Assembly (NCBI GenBank): GCA_003023785.1
Contig: PXRS01000032.1
Location: forward strand, 34,275 to 98,274
From: Halobacteriales archaeon QS_5_68_33
GTDB taxonomy: Archaea; Halobacteriota; Halobacteria; Halobacteriales; Haloarculaceae
DNA length: 64,000 bases
Direction of reading: 5' to 3'
In this document: piece after piece, positions 1 through 9,082 of the stretch
Numbering within the stretch: the stretch's first letter is position 1
How the letters are laid out: every line of letters starts with the position of its first letter
Program-made: the position numbers and the translations under genes
Notes under the pieces: model-generated
Told to the model about the DNA's origin: nothing
Databases searched by the model: none
The model's input: the letters and a program-made list of their open reading frames with translations, nothing else

Positions 1-654
1 GCGCAGGTCGACCGGGTCGTCGACCGCGTGCTGGAGGAGACGGGCCGCATCGACTGCCTGGTCAACAACGCCGGCTACGGCCAGTACGGCCCCGTCGAGG
101 ACGTCCCGCTCGACGCGTTGCACGACCAGTTCGACGTGAACGTCTATGGCCCCCACCGGATGGTGCGGGCGGTCCTGCCCCACATGCGCCGCCGAGAGCG
201 GGGGACGGTGGTCACCATCTCCAGTCCGCAGGCCCGCGTCACCACCGCCGGCGGCGGCCCCTACGCCGCCTCGAAGGCCGCCGTCGAGTCGCTCTCGGAC
301 GCGCTCCGCGTCGAGGCCGACGAGTACGGTATCGACGTGGTGGTCGTCGAACCCGGGCCGGTCCGGACCGCCTTCGGCGACCGCGCCGAGGACCAGTTGC
401 GTCGACTTGAGCGGCGGGGCAACTACGAGTCAGTCTACGACCTCATCGAGGGCTCGACCGTCCTCGCGAGCGGCGGCGACGTGGGACTCCACCCCTCGGA
501 GGTCGGCCGGGTCGTCGTCGACGCCGCCAGCACGTCCGACCCCGACCCGCGATACGTCGTCGGGACGACCGCCCGCCTGGTCGCGGCCTCGCGCCACCTC
601 CCGGACCGCTGGCGCGACGGCGCCTCCCGCCTCGTCCGGTGGCTCGTCTCGTGA
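1..654 (+). CDS. SDR family oxidoreductase (5' end outside window)
   Basis: Short-chain dehydrogenase/reductase, NAD(P)-dependent, substrate unknown. The reading frame is open from the first base, so the N-terminal Rossmann glycine motif lies upstream of the window. What is visible is the family NNAG motif (LVNNAGYGQYG), the catalytic Ser region (VTISSPQA) and the catalytic Tyr-Lys pair in YAASK, followed by the PG loop (VEPGPVRT). The last codons overlap the start of the glycerate kinase gene by a GTGA junction, so the two are probably co-transcribed. The family is certain; the substrate cannot be told. Confidence 0.9.
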   Translation, partial: AQVDRVVDRVLEETGRIDCLVNNAGYGQYGPVEDVPLDALHDQFDVNVYGPHRMVRAVLPHMRRRERGTVVTISSPQARVTTAGGGPYAASKAAVESLSDALRVEADEYGIDVVVVEPGPVRTAFGDRAEDQLRRLERRGNYESVYDLIEGSTVLASGGDVGLHPSEVGRVVVDAASTSDPDPRYVVGTTARLVAASRHLPDRWRDGASRLVRWLVS

Positions 655-1997
655 CCCGCGACCGCCTCGCCCGCTCGCCCGCCCACGAAACCGCCCTCGC
701 CTGCGTCGAGGCCGGGATCGAGGTCGCCCACCCCGAGCGCGTCGTCGCGGACGCCGTCTCCCGCGAGGGTGACAGCCTCCGGATCGCCGACGCGAGCTAT
801 GACCTCGCCGGCTACGACGAGGTCGTCGTCGTCGGCGGCGGGAAGGCCGCCGCGGGCGTCGCCGCGGCGCTCGAATCCCGCCTGGGCGAGGCGCTCGACG
901 GCGGGGTCGTCGTCACGGACACCCCCGTCGAGACCGACCGCGTCGACGTCGTCGAGGCGAGCCACCCGGTCCCCGACGAAGCGGGCGTCGCCGGCGCGCG
1001 ACGGGTCCGCGAGACGGTCGAAACCGCGGGAGCGGGGACGCTCGTGCTCGCCGTGATGACGGGCGGCGGCAGCGCCCTGCTCCCCGCGCCCGCCGGCGAC
1101 CTCTCGCTGGCGGACCTGCAGGCGACGACCGACGCGCTCCTGGAGAGCGGCGCGGCCATCGGCGAGATAAACGCCGCCCGCAAGCACTGCTCGGCGCTGA
1201 AAGGGGGTCGCCTCGCGGCGGTGGCCGCGCCGGCGACCGTCGCGACGCTCGTCTTCTCGGACGTCGTCGGCGACGACCTCGGCGTGATCGCCAGCGGGCC
1301 GACGGTCCCCGACCCCACGACGTACGCCGACGCCGTCGCCGTCCTCGACCGCTACGACCTCGACGTGCCCGCCGTGGTTCGCGACCACCTCGCGGCCGGC
1401 GTGGCCGGCGAGATCCCGGAAACGCCGGGGGCCGACGCCGACTTCGGCCACGTCACGACCCACCTGCTGGCGAACGCGTGGACGGCCGTCGACGCCGCCC
1501 GCGAGGTGGCCCGCGAGCGGGGCTACGACCCGCTCGTCCTCTCGACGCGGGTGCGCGGCGAGGCCCGCGAGCAGGGGCTGGCCCACGTCGCCGTCGCCGA
1601 GGAAGTCGCCGCGACGGGGACGCCGGTCGACCCGCCCGCAGTCGTGCTGTCGGGGGGCGAGACGACCGTCACCGTGCGCGGCGAGGGCGACGGCGGCCCG
1701 AACCAGGAGTTCGCGCTCCGGGCGGCGCTCGAACTCGGCGGGGGCGGGAGCGACGGCGGTTCCGTCGGGGGTCCCGTCCTCGCGGCGGTCGACACGGACG
1801 GCCGGGACGGCGCGAGCGACGCCGCCGGGGCGCTCGTGGACGCCGGGACCGTCCCGGACGCCGACGCGGCTGACGCGGCGCGCGCGGCGCTGGCCGACAA
1901 CGACGCCGGTACCTACCTCGACGGCCGGAACGCCCTCGTTCGCACCGGCCGGACGGGGACGAACGTCAACGACCTGCGCGTCGTCGTCGTCGAGTGA
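651..1997 (+). CDS. Glycerate 2-kinase (MOFRL/DUF4147 family)
   Basis: Class II glycerate kinase, which phosphorylates D-glycerate to 2-phosphoglycerate and feeds glycolysis. The 448-residue protein shows an N-terminal GGGKAAAG loop, the MTGGGSALLPAP motif, and the MOFRL-type C-terminal half with GGETTVTVRG, GPNQEFAL, TDGRDGASDAAGA and the terminal GTNVNDL motif. I chose the GTG at 651 because it overlaps the preceding TGA (GTGA), the usual junction in this genome; a GTG at 639 would add four residues. It lies downstream of an SDR gene. Assignment is strong at family level; the position specificity (2-kinase) is taken from family knowledge. Confidence 0.9.
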   Translation: MTRDRLARSPAHETALACVEAGIEVAHPERVVADAVSREGDSLRIADASYDLAGYDEVVVVGGGKAAAGVAAALESRLGEALDGGVVVTDTPVETDRVDVVEASHPVPDEAGVAGARRVRETVETAGAGTLVLAVMTGGGSALLPAPAGDLSLADLQATTDALLESGAAIGEINAARKHCSALKGGRLAAVAAPATVATLVFSDVVGDDLGVIASGPTVPDPTTYADAVAVLDRYDLDVPAVVRDHLAAGVAGEIPETPGADADFGHVTTHLLANAWTAVDAAREVARERGYDPLVLSTRVRGEAREQGLAHVAVAEEVAATGTPVDPPAVVLSGGETTVTVRGEGDGGPNQEFALRAALELGGGGSDGGSVGGPVLAAVDTDGRDGASDAAGALVDAGTVPDADAADAARAALADNDAGTYLDGRNALVRTGRTGTNVNDLRVVVVE

Positions 1998-2087
1998 CGG
2001 TGCTCGCCGCGACAGCAGGTATTCCCGGGCGCCGCAACACTCGCGGCCGCCGGCAGGTTTTCGCGTGGGGCGGCCCACCCCACCGGT

Positions 2088-2723
2088 ATGACGGACCGGA
2101 TCGGGATCCTCGCCTTCGAGGGGTTCGAGGAACTGGACGCGGTCGGCCCCTACGAGGTATTCGGCAACGCCGCCAAGCGCGGCGCCGACCTTCGAGTGGA
2201 GCTGCTGGCGACCGACCCGACGGATAGGGTGACCGCCGCCTACGGCCTTCGGGTCGAACCCGACGGCGTCCTCGCGTCGGGGACGGGTCTGGACTTCCTG
2301 GTCGTTCCGGGGGGCGGGTGGAACGACGGCGACGCGGACGGGGGAGCGCGCGCCGCGGCAAACGACGAGGACCTGCTGGCGACGCTCCGCGAGTGCCACG
2401 AGGCGGGCACGACGCTCGTATCGGTCTGTACCGGCGGGATGGTACTCGCCGCAGCGGGCGTCCTCGACGGCCGTCCGGCGGTCACCCACCACGGCGCGAT
2501 GAGCGACCTGCGCGAGACGGAGGCGGAGGCGGTCGACGCGCGGGTCGTCGACGACGGCGACGTCGTCACGGCGGGCGGGATCACCTCGGGGATCGACTGC
2601 GCGCTGTGGCTAGTCGAGCGCGAGTACGGTGCCGACCTCACCGAGCGCGTGGCCGCGACCATGGAGTACGAGCGCCGGTCCGACATCTGTCGCCCGGGCG
2701 GCGTTGACGATAGCAGTTCCTGA
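2088..2723 (+). CDS. DJ-1/PfpI family protein
   Basis: A 211-residue class I glutamine-amidotransferase-like protein of the DJ-1/PfpI superfamily. It starts MTDRIGILAFEGFEELDAVG, typical of the subgroup related to isonitrile hydratase and to the N-terminal domain of AraC-like regulators. The nucleophile elbow is visible as SVCTGGMVLAAAG, with a following conserved THH. No DNA-binding domain is attached. Members act as deglycases, hydratases or chaperones; which applies here is not decidable from sequence. It stands alone, with about 90 bases between it and the glycerate kinase gene. Confidence 0.85.
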   Translation: MTDRIGILAFEGFEELDAVGPYEVFGNAAKRGADLRVELLATDPTDRVTAAYGLRVEPDGVLASGTGLDFLVVPGGGWNDGDADGGARAAANDEDLLATLRECHEAGTTLVSVCTGGMVLAAAGVLDGRPAVTHHGAMSDLRETEAEAVDARVVDDGDVVTAGGITSGIDCALWLVEREYGADLTERVAATMEYERRSDICRPGGVDDSSS

Positions 2724-2768
2724 AATCGCGACGAAACAGCGAAATCCCTCGACGGAGGCCAGTATCCC

Positions 2769-3145
2769 ATGTCAGGGGCAGGCTTCGACGACTTGGTCGC
2801 GTATCTGCGAGAGCGGTTCGGTGACGAAGTCCTCATGGCTGTCCACTACAGCGAGGACAGTTCGGACTTCCTCCTCGGGAGCAGTGGTTCGAGGACTACG
2901 TTGCGACGGCCGACACGCGGTCGCCGGACCGGATACGGCAGGACGCCGTCTCGGAACTCCGGCACGCGGGCGTCAGCAGCGACCGCTACGGCAACGAGAT
3001 CCGGGCCGAGGTCACGGTCACCGAGAACGGAACGGGGATCAACCTGTTTCTCGACCGGGAGGGGGTCTACGTCTGGTTCGCCCCCGAGGCCACCGTCGAG
3101 GTGCCCGACGACGTCGAAGCCTGTCTGAAACGCGTCGACTTCTGA
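2769..3145 (+). pseudogene. Frameshifted haloarchaeal small protein (DUF7522-like)
   Basis: The first frame from the ATG at 2769 reads as a normal N-terminus (MSGAGFDDLVAYLRERFGDE...) up to about SDFLL near 2876. It then turns into arginine-rich nonsense. From 2879 another frame continues a plausible protein (EQWFEDYVATADTRS ... DDVEACLKRVDF) to a TGA at 3143-3145. Joining the two gives about 125 residues with the layout of a family of small haloarchaeal proteins that I recall as DUF7522. A single-base indel near 2871-2879 explains the break. Function is unknown. It may be a real pseudogene or a sequencing error; the family name is tentative. Confidence 0.7.
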
Positions 3146-3168
3146 CGGGACCGTCGCGACCGCTGAAG

Positions 3169-4278
3169 TCAGTCCTCGATGCAGGCGGCGACGACCCGCA
3201 GCAGTTTCTCGCCCCGGACTTCGTCGGCGAAGAGGGGGACCCGGCGCACGTCGTGACCGCGGAAGATGTCCTGTGAGCGCCCCAGGGCGTCGCGCTGGAC
3301 CGACCAGCGACGCTGACAGAACTCGCAGTGTTCCAGGTCGGGGCTGACGAACCAGTCGGCCTCGACGTCGGCGACGTCGGTCAACTCCTGCATCACCCTG
3401 TTGACCACGACGGTCCCCACGGGGACGCCGAAGTCCGCGAGGCGGTCCAGCAGGCGCTCGGACTCGCGCACGGAGAGCTCCTCCGGGACGATCACCACTC
3501 GGAAGTCCGTCCGGGACGGGTTCTGGAGGACGTCGCGCAGCACCTCGACGCGCTCTCGCAACTCGCGCAGGTCCTCGACGTCCATCTCCTGACCCTCCTC
3601 GTCGTCGCCGAACATGCCCGTGACGCTGTCCATCATCCCCGAGAGGCGCTGGCGGAGTGTGACGACGCGCCCGAGCATCGAGTCCATCACTTCCGGGAGT
3701 TCGAGCAACCGGAGGGTATGGCCCGTCGGCGCCGTGTCGACGACGACGCGCTCGAAGCGCGGGTCGTCCATGTACTCCAGCAGGAGCCGGACTGCGGCGG
3801 CCTCGTCGGCACCGGGCATCGACCCGCCGAGCGGGTCGACCATGCCCTCGCCGTCGTCGCTCGTCGGGTTACCGCTCGCCGGGCCGTCGCCACCCATCGG
3901 CCCGCCGCCGCCCATCGCCTCGCCGAGGCCGCCCAGCATGCCGCCCATGGGGTTCTCGCCGTCGCCGGCGAACGGGCCCTCCTCCAGGGCCTCGTCGGGG
4001 TCGATCTCGGCGGCGTAGAGGGGGTCGTCGTCGCGGATCTGTGCCGGTTCGGCGGGGATCGACGTTTCGAGCGTGTCGGACAGCGAGTGCGCGGGGTCGG
4101 TGGAGACGACGAGCGTGGGGGTGTCGTCGCGAGCGCTGGCGAGCGCGGTGGCAGCGGCCATCGTCGTCTTGCCGACGCCACCCTTGCCGCCGTAGAGGAC
4201 GTACTCCGGCGCGTCGACGCCCGCGGGGACCGCCGCGTCGTCGATCTCCTCGACCGGTTCGACGTCGATCTCGCTCAT
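3169..4278 (-). CDS. ArsA/Get3-family ATPase
   Basis: A 369-residue P-loop ATPase of the ArsA/TRC40 group; relatives drive arsenite efflux or deliver tail-anchored membrane proteins. The deviant Walker A GKGGVGKTT is near residue 30, followed by the switch motif STDPAHSLSDTL and the A-loop DTAPTGHTLRLLELP. A Cys-x-x-Cys (HCEFCQRRW) near residue 320 matches the zinc motif by which Get3 dimers form. A Gly/Met-rich insert (MGGMLGGLGEAMGGGG) sits about 100 residues in. No ars genes are nearby, so a Get3-like role is more likely than arsenic resistance. I chose the ATG at 4278; the upstream extension of the frame looks non-coding. Confidence 0.88.
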   Translation of the reverse strand: MSEIDVEPVEEIDDAAVPAGVDAPEYVLYGGKGGVGKTTMAAATALASARDDTPTLVVSTDPAHSLSDTLETSIPAEPAQIRDDDPLYAAEIDPDEALEEGPFAGDGENPMGGMLGGLGEAMGGGGPMGGDGPASGNPTSDDGEGMVDPLGGSMPGADEAAAVRLLLEYMDDPRFERVVVDTAPTGHTLRLLELPEVMDSMLGRVVTLRQRLSGMMDSVTGMFGDDEEGQEMDVEDLRELRERVEVLRDVLQNPSRTDFRVVIVPEELSVRESERLLDRLADFGVPVGTVVVNRVMQELTDVADVEADWFVSPDLEHCEFCQRRWSVQRDALGRSQDIFRGHDVRRVPLFADEVRGEKLLRVVAACIED

Positions 4279-4441
4279 ACCGGGAGTGGTGCCGGCCGAC
4301 GGATGTACCCGTCGATGACATCCTCCGCGCCGTCCCGGAACCGGTGGCGCTGGGGGCCGGAGCGAGGCTGTGGCTGTGGAGCGCGACACGGACCGTGGGT
4401 CGGCCGTCCCCCCGGACGGCCGGCGAGTCGGGGGCTGACGC

Positions 4442-4597
4442 CTATGACCGCGACGAGCGGGCCTCGCGCACCTCTGCGCCGTCGCGGAGCTTGTCCTCAC
4501 AGAACGGACAGACGCGGGGGCCGGTGTGACCGTCCGGCGTGAACACCCGCGTGTACGCCTCGGTCACGAACGACCCGCAGTTCTGGCACTCCGGCAT
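4442..4597 (-). CDS. Small zinc-ribbon protein (DUF7563-like)
   Basis: A 51-residue protein starting MPECQNCGSFVTEAYTRVFT and containing two CxxC pairs (CQNC and CPFC) that should bind one zinc ion. It ends EVREARSSRS before a TAG at 4442. Very similar short proteins are widespread in haloarchaea and I recall them as DUF7563; their function is unknown. It lies between the ArsA-like gene and the helicase gene, on the same strand as both, with about 160 bases to the ArsA-like gene and 110 to the helicase. The two metal-binding knuckles make a real gene likely despite its size. Confidence 0.85.
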   Translation of the reverse strand: MPECQNCGSFVTEAYTRVFTPDGHTGPRVCPFCEDKLRDGAEVREARSSRS

Positions 4598-4705
4598 CCT
4601 CTAGACAAGGCCGATCATCCGACATATTAGTTCCGGCCGGGCGGTCCGGTAAGGGCCGTCCTCGTCGACCGGTGGCTCCGGTCCGTGAACGGCTCCACGA
4701 CCCGT

Positions 4706-7210
4706 TCACCCCGGGTCCCGGTCGCTCCAGAACGCGTCGCGCTGGGATCCGAGAAACTCCGCGGTGAGCCGGGTGAACTCCGTGCGCTCGGCCGGCGAAA
4801 GGTACTCGTGGACGGAGTGGCGCGTCCCGGGGGCGTACCGGCTGTCGGCGAACGCGCGCACGCCACACTCCTCGGTGCCGCGGATGACCCGGCCGATGGC
4901 CTGGCGCGCGCGCCGGACGGCGGGGACGGTCAGCGCGTATTCGAAGGCGTTGTCCTCGCCGAAGGCGTCGGCGTAGGCTCGCCGTACCGCCCGGACGCGG
5001 GGCGACCCGACGTTGACCAGCGGGACGCCGACGACCAGCGCCGCCGCGAGTTTCTCCCCGTCGTAGTCGACTCCTTCCGTGAGCGTCCCGCGCGTGCTCG
5101 TGACGAGCACCTTCCCGCCCCCGCGGAAGAACTCCTGTTTCAACTCCTCCGTGGCCTCGTTGCTCGAACTCTCGTCGACGAGCACCGGCTTCTCGACGGC
5201 CTCGTCGAGGTAAGCGCCCGCCCACGTCGCCTCGCGGTAGTTGGGCATCGCCACGAGGGCGTTCCCCGGCGTGCGGGCCATCCCCCGGAGGACGTGCGCG
5301 TACTCGTCGCGGGTGCGGTTCCACTCCCCGCCCAGCGGCTCCATCTCGCCGGGGTCGCCGCGGTTGCGCGCCGTGAACGGTTCGGCGTCGACCAGCCAGC
5401 TCGCGCGGTTCGCCTCGGGGAACCTGAGCGGGTAGGACTTCGTGACGACCGGGCGGCCGTCGTCGGCGCCCTCGGGTGTGTCGGAGCCCGCGCCGTCGCT
5501 CCCCGGCGCGGACCCGCCCTCGCGGAGCGATCCGAGGCCCGACACCTCGGTGAAGACGTCCAGCGGCGAGAGCGTCGCGCTCATCAGGACGCCGCCGCCC
5601 AGCGTATCGAATATCTCCTCGAGCGACTCGCCGGGCATACAGTCGAAGAGGACGAGCCCGGCGGTGTAGACTCGCTCGTAGGCCGGGCCGGTCGCGCCCG
5701 GGTCCTTCGGTGCGTGTTCGAGTTCGACCTCGCGCAGGTACCGGGCGTGGTCGCGCTCCCACCAGCGGGTCAGCACGACGCCCGTCGGCGCACAGACCGG
5801 CGAGCGCGAGAGCCCGAGGCCGTCGATGGCGTCCTCGACGGCGGCGCCGACCGCCGCCAGCGAGCGCCACACCTCGCCGTCGTGGCCCGCCCGCTCGGCC
5901 CACCGCGTGAGCTCGTCCGGCTGTTCGGTCTCGGGGTCCCGGAGCGGGATCTCCACGTCGTACTCGGGCAGCGTCTCGGCGGGGTCGCCGACCCGCCAGT
6001 CCCGATCGATTTCCTCGTCGAGGTGGGCCTCGACGCGCTCGTCGACCCAGTCGAGCAGGTCCTCGTAGAACTCCCGGGCGCGCTGGACGGCCGAGAGCGA
6101 CACCTCGTGGGTCGCCAGGCGATCCCGGACGGCCTCCCTGTTCTCGTCGCTCTCGCGGGCCCGCGAAACCAGCGTCGCGCAGTCGTTGCGCGCCCGGACG
6201 ATGGTGTCCCGCCCCACGCGGTCCGAGAGGAGGTCGCGGACCCGCTCCTCTAACCTGTGGGCCTCGTCGACAACGAGGAAGGTTCCGGAGTCGAGGATCG
6301 ACGCCACGAGGGGTCGCGTCCCGGGGTCGAAGAGGTGGTTGTAGTTGCCGACGACGACGTCGGCGTTCTCCAGCAGGACACTCATCACGCGGTGGGGGCA
6401 GGTCCCCCGCTCGGTCGCGGCGGGCAGGTACTCCTCGGCGGTGACGACCGAGTGCCGGCCCGCGGAGAAGTCGACCGGCGAGCCCCTGTTCCGGGCGAAC
6501 CAGTCGGCCTCGAACGGACAGTAGAGGGGCGGATCCGACCCCTCGACCATCGACTCGGGGGCCTGGGGCTGGCTCCGCGGGTAGGGCGACTCCGCGCCCG
6601 CCGTTTCGAGTGCGTCGTCGAGCGTGCGGTACGTCTCGGCGTCGCGGCGCGCCTCCCTGACGAGGTCGCTCGCGCGCTCGGGGTCCCACCAGACGTCGTC
6701 GGACTCCGCGGGGATGGCCGCCTCCGCGACGGGTTCGTCGCCGGAGCGGCCCTCCGCCTCGACGAGGCCCGCCGTCGCCTCCCGGAGATCCTCACAGCGG
6801 TCGTGGGTCGAGACGTCCTCGGGGAACGCGCCCTCGCGGCCGTAGGGACAGAGGTCGCGCTTGCCGGTCAGCGCGACGCCCGCCAGCGGGTCGGGGGCGT
6901 CCTCGTCGGCGGCGAGGCGCTCGTTCATCGCGCGCAGGTCCGCGACGAACTGGGCGCGTTGCTGTTTGACGGGCGTGACGACGACCACCCGCTCGTACTT
7001 GCGAGTGTGTTCGACCAGGGTCGCCCCCGCGGTCAGGGCGGCCATCGTCTTGCCGGTGCCACAGGGGCCCTCCATCGCGAGGTAGCCCTCGCGCTGGCCG
7101 ACCTCGATCGCCGTCTCGATGGCGTCGGCCTGGCTCTCGTAGGGCTCGTCGAACGCGAAGAAGTCGCGCCAGCCCGCCGCGGCGTCGGCGGCCGTCCCGT
7201 CGCTGCTCAT
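4706..7210 (-). CDS. XPD/DinG-type ATP-dependent DNA helicase
   Basis: An 834-residue superfamily 2 helicase of the Rad3/XPD/DinG group, acting on DNA in repair or transcription-linked processes. Walker A is GPCGTGKTMAAL near residue 50, and the Walker B DEAH box (LVVDEAHRLEE) is near residue 312. Between them lie four cysteines in DLCPYG, DRCEDL, YCPFEADW and GTCPHR (about residues 118, 138, 229 and 270), which fit the iron-sulfur domain of the family. The C-terminal half has motifs MSATLSPL, STRGTLTEGVDY and QAIGRVIRG. Haloarchaea carry several paralogues, so I do not assign a specific gene name. The ATG at 7210 gives a full-length protein. Confidence 0.92.
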   Translation of the reverse strand: MSSDGTAADAAAGWRDFFAFDEPYESQADAIETAIEVGQREGYLAMEGPCGTGKTMAALTAGATLVEHTRKYERVVVVTPVKQQRAQFVADLRAMNERLAADEDAPDPLAGVALTGKRDLCPYGREGAFPEDVSTHDRCEDLREATAGLVEAEGRSGDEPVAEAAIPAESDDVWWDPERASDLVREARRDAETYRTLDDALETAGAESPYPRSQPQAPESMVEGSDPPLYCPFEADWFARNRGSPVDFSAGRHSVVTAEEYLPAATERGTCPHRVMSVLLENADVVVGNYNHLFDPGTRPLVASILDSGTFLVVDEAHRLEERVRDLLSDRVGRDTIVRARNDCATLVSRARESDENREAVRDRLATHEVSLSAVQRAREFYEDLLDWVDERVEAHLDEEIDRDWRVGDPAETLPEYDVEIPLRDPETEQPDELTRWAERAGHDGEVWRSLAAVGAAVEDAIDGLGLSRSPVCAPTGVVLTRWWERDHARYLREVELEHAPKDPGATGPAYERVYTAGLVLFDCMPGESLEEIFDTLGGGVLMSATLSPLDVFTEVSGLGSLREGGSAPGSDGAGSDTPEGADDGRPVVTKSYPLRFPEANRASWLVDAEPFTARNRGDPGEMEPLGGEWNRTRDEYAHVLRGMARTPGNALVAMPNYREATWAGAYLDEAVEKPVLVDESSSNEATEELKQEFFRGGGKVLVTSTRGTLTEGVDYDGEKLAAALVVGVPLVNVGSPRVRAVRRAYADAFGEDNAFEYALTVPAVRRARQAIGRVIRGTEECGVRAFADSRYAPGTRHSVHEYLSPAERTEFTRLTAEFLGSQRDAFWSDRDPG

Positions 7211-7737
7211 CTACTCACCGCTGGGGCGCCCTCGCCTATGAACGATCGGATACGCTCGACGGGATCCGGGATCCGGACCAGCGATCTGGGGGGATAGTCG
7301 TGGCGCGCGCTGTCGAGCGTGGCGAGGCGGGACTGGAGGGACCGCCTCGAAGCGAGCGGGGAACGGAGTGACCCGCGAGCGTTTCATCGCGAGACAGCGT
7401 CGCGCGAGGGATGAGCGAGGAAACGGAGTGACCGAGCGAATCGGCTGGGGAGGTGTGTGGCTCGCGGTCGCGGTGCGGGGCGGTCCCTGGTGGACTGAAA
7501 GGGCGAAGCCCGGTCGCGTTCAGTTCAGTCGCTGAGGCGGCCCTATTCGAGCGAACGTAGTGAGCGAGAATATCCGTCTCAGCGACCGCGAGCGGGCCGA
7601 GGGCTTTCAGCGAGTGCCGTGAGTCGCGGTTGGGTTGACTGCTAGCGAGCCGAGGACTTTCGTCGCCTGTTGTCGAGTGCGGTCGATCCGGCTCCTCACG
7701 ACCGGACGAAACCACCCAGTCCACGCGCTCGATTCAC
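7211..7737. other. Intergenic region with dispersed repeat
   Basis: No gene is supported in this 527-base gap. Codon patterns are absent and the short frames are shadows. It contains a repeat copy at about 7299-7515, homologous in inverted orientation to 9083-9283. The 5' part should hold the promoter of the helicase gene, which runs leftwards from 7210. Confidence 0.6.
7299..7515 (+). repeat. Dispersed intergenic repeat, copy 1 (inverted relative to 9083-9283)
   Basis: Begins with CGTGGCGCGCGCTGTCGAGC, which occurs in reverse complement at 9263-9283. Further blocks match in the same order: a GGCTCGCGGTCGCGGTGCGG block near 7460 and an ACTGAAAGGGCGA block near 7495, each with its reverse complement near 9160 and 9090. 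The blocks are separated by diverged sequence rich in gagcgaacggagtga-like words common in haloarchaeal intergenic DNA. Confidence 0.65.
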
Positions 7738-8226
7738 TCAGACTTCGTGGACGGTCACGTCAACCTCGCCCTCGGCCACCTCGGCCGTCAGCATGGTCGT
7801 CCGGTCGGCGGGCGCGGCGCCCGTGGCGCTGCCCGGGTTCAACAGTCGCACGTCGGCGTGGACGGTGTCGACCACCTCGTGGGTGTGCCCGGCGATGCCG
7901 ACCCGCGGTTCGTCGGCCTCCTCGCGAACGACGTCGACGACGCGGTTGTGCCAGCGGTGGGGCGGCCCGGCCCCGTGTGTGACGACGAACGTGACGCCAC
8001 CCAGTTCGACCGTCGCGACCGCCGGGAGGCCGACCCGGGGGTCCATGTTTCCGCTCACGGCGGTCAGTTCGGGCGCGAGGTCGCGCGTGTCTGCGATCGC
8101 CCCCTCCGAGTCGAAGTCACCGGTGTGGACGACGTGGTCCGCGTCGCGGACCCGCTCGCGGAACTCCCCGGGGATCCGTTGCGCGCGCGAGGGGATGTGC
8201 GTGTCGCCGAGGATCGCGACGTGCAT
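7738..8226 (-). CDS. Metallophosphoesterase, YfcE/MJ0936 family
   Basis: A 162-residue calcineurin-like phosphodiesterase. The ordered metal-binding motifs are all present: GDTH near residue 8, GDFD near 37, GNMD near 60, THGAGPPHRW near 87 and GHTHE near 118. This is the compact single-domain YfcE/MJ0936 type, about the usual length of 160-180 residues. Such enzymes hydrolyse phosphodiesters in vitro, but the cellular substrate is generally unknown. The gene stands alone between two intergenic stretches; an ATG at 8226 gives the canonical MHVAILGDTH start. Confidence 0.92.
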   Translation of the reverse strand: MHVAILGDTHIPSRAQRIPGEFRERVRDADHVVHTGDFDSEGAIADTRDLAPELTAVSGNMDPRVGLPAVATVELGGVTFVVTHGAGPPHRWHNRVVDVVREEADEPRVGIAGHTHEVVDTVHADVRLLNPGSATGAAPADRTTMLTAEVAEGEVDVTVHEV

Positions 8227-8451
8227 GTCGGCCCTTCTCGGCGCTCCGACAAGTGGATTGCGGCGATGGGGTGTGAGAATCGGATCGGGTGGGTGCCCGG
8301 TCGGAATCGCTTCCGGGAGCGTGGGGTGACCGTTCGTTGTCTGTTCTCCCGGATCCGAACCCGGGACAGATAACGTGAAATAAATCGCTGTCGGGCGATT
8401 TCGTGCTTCGTTTGCGTTTCGGACACAACCTATGACGTACAGTAGTCGCTC

Positions 8452-8856
8452 TCACTCCGCGTCCCGGTCCTCGGCCCGCTCCCGCCAGCCCTGCTGTTGT
8501 CTGCGTTCCGTGATGTGCTCCTTTCCGTCTGCGAGTTCCTCCCGAACGTCCTGCTCGAATCCGCTCACCTCGGCCAGAAACTCCCGCTCGAACGACTCGA
8601 CGATCTCGTAGGTCCACTTGTCCTCGAGGACACCGGTCGGTAACGCTTCGTCGCGAAGCATATCGGCCCGCTTCTCGTGTCCGGCTTCCCTGAGTACCTC
8701 CTCCGCGTCGTGCAGATGGTCCATCCCCCGACCGATGGCGTGATGGAAATCGAGCAGACTTCCGTATCCTCGATAGAGGTTCTCGACACCGAGCTGTAGC
8801 TCGTGAAGTGCCCGCTGTTCCTCCTCGGTTAAATCGATGTCGTCAGCGCCGGACAT
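8452..8856 (-). CDS. Conserved haloarchaeal protein of unknown function
   Basis: A 134-residue, very acidic, probably all-helical soluble protein: MSGADDIDLTEEEQRALHEL at the start, several His/Asp-rich helices (FHHAIGRGMDHLHDAEEVL) and a charged tail ending RERAEDRDAE. I recognise no catalytic motif, membrane segment or signal peptide. The ATG at 8856 is preferred over upstream starts because the extension reads as low-quality sequence. It sits alone between two intergenic regions and shares no operon. Codon use is like its neighbours, so it is likely a real gene; no function is proposed. Confidence 0.7.
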   Translation of the reverse strand: MSGADDIDLTEEEQRALHELQLGVENLYRGYGSLLDFHHAIGRGMDHLHDAEEVLREAGHEKRADMLRDEALPTGVLEDKWTYEIVESFEREFLAEVSGFEQDVREELADGKEHITERRQQQGWRERAEDRDAE

Positions 8857-9082
8857 GCCGTTGTTTCCTTCGACTCGACAGGTAAAAAGCAATCGTCGCC
8901 CGACCCGGCCGTGACCACTGCCATCGTCCGGGGTCTCCGGAAACGTCTCCGGAGACAGGAATCGTCCGATACGCAGCCAGCGCAGCGTACTGTGGCGAGT
9001 ATAGCGGGACATGAGTGCAATGCCGCCTCCCCGAGTCGGACCGGCTACGCTCGACGATGTGCGTCGAGAGCCCCCGGACCGG

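Noticed and set aside
435-2492. A 685-codon open frame on the minus strand opposite the glycerate kinase and DJ-1 genes
   Set aside because: It is the antisense shadow of two well-supported genes. Its translation is Arg/Gly/Val-rich with no recognisable motif; long antisense frames are expected in DNA of this GC content.
4497-6689. A 730-codon open frame overlapping the helicase on the same strand in another frame
   Set aside because: Arginine-rich out-of-frame translation of the helicase gene. Only its very end overlaps a genuine small gene (4442-4597), which I annotate separately.
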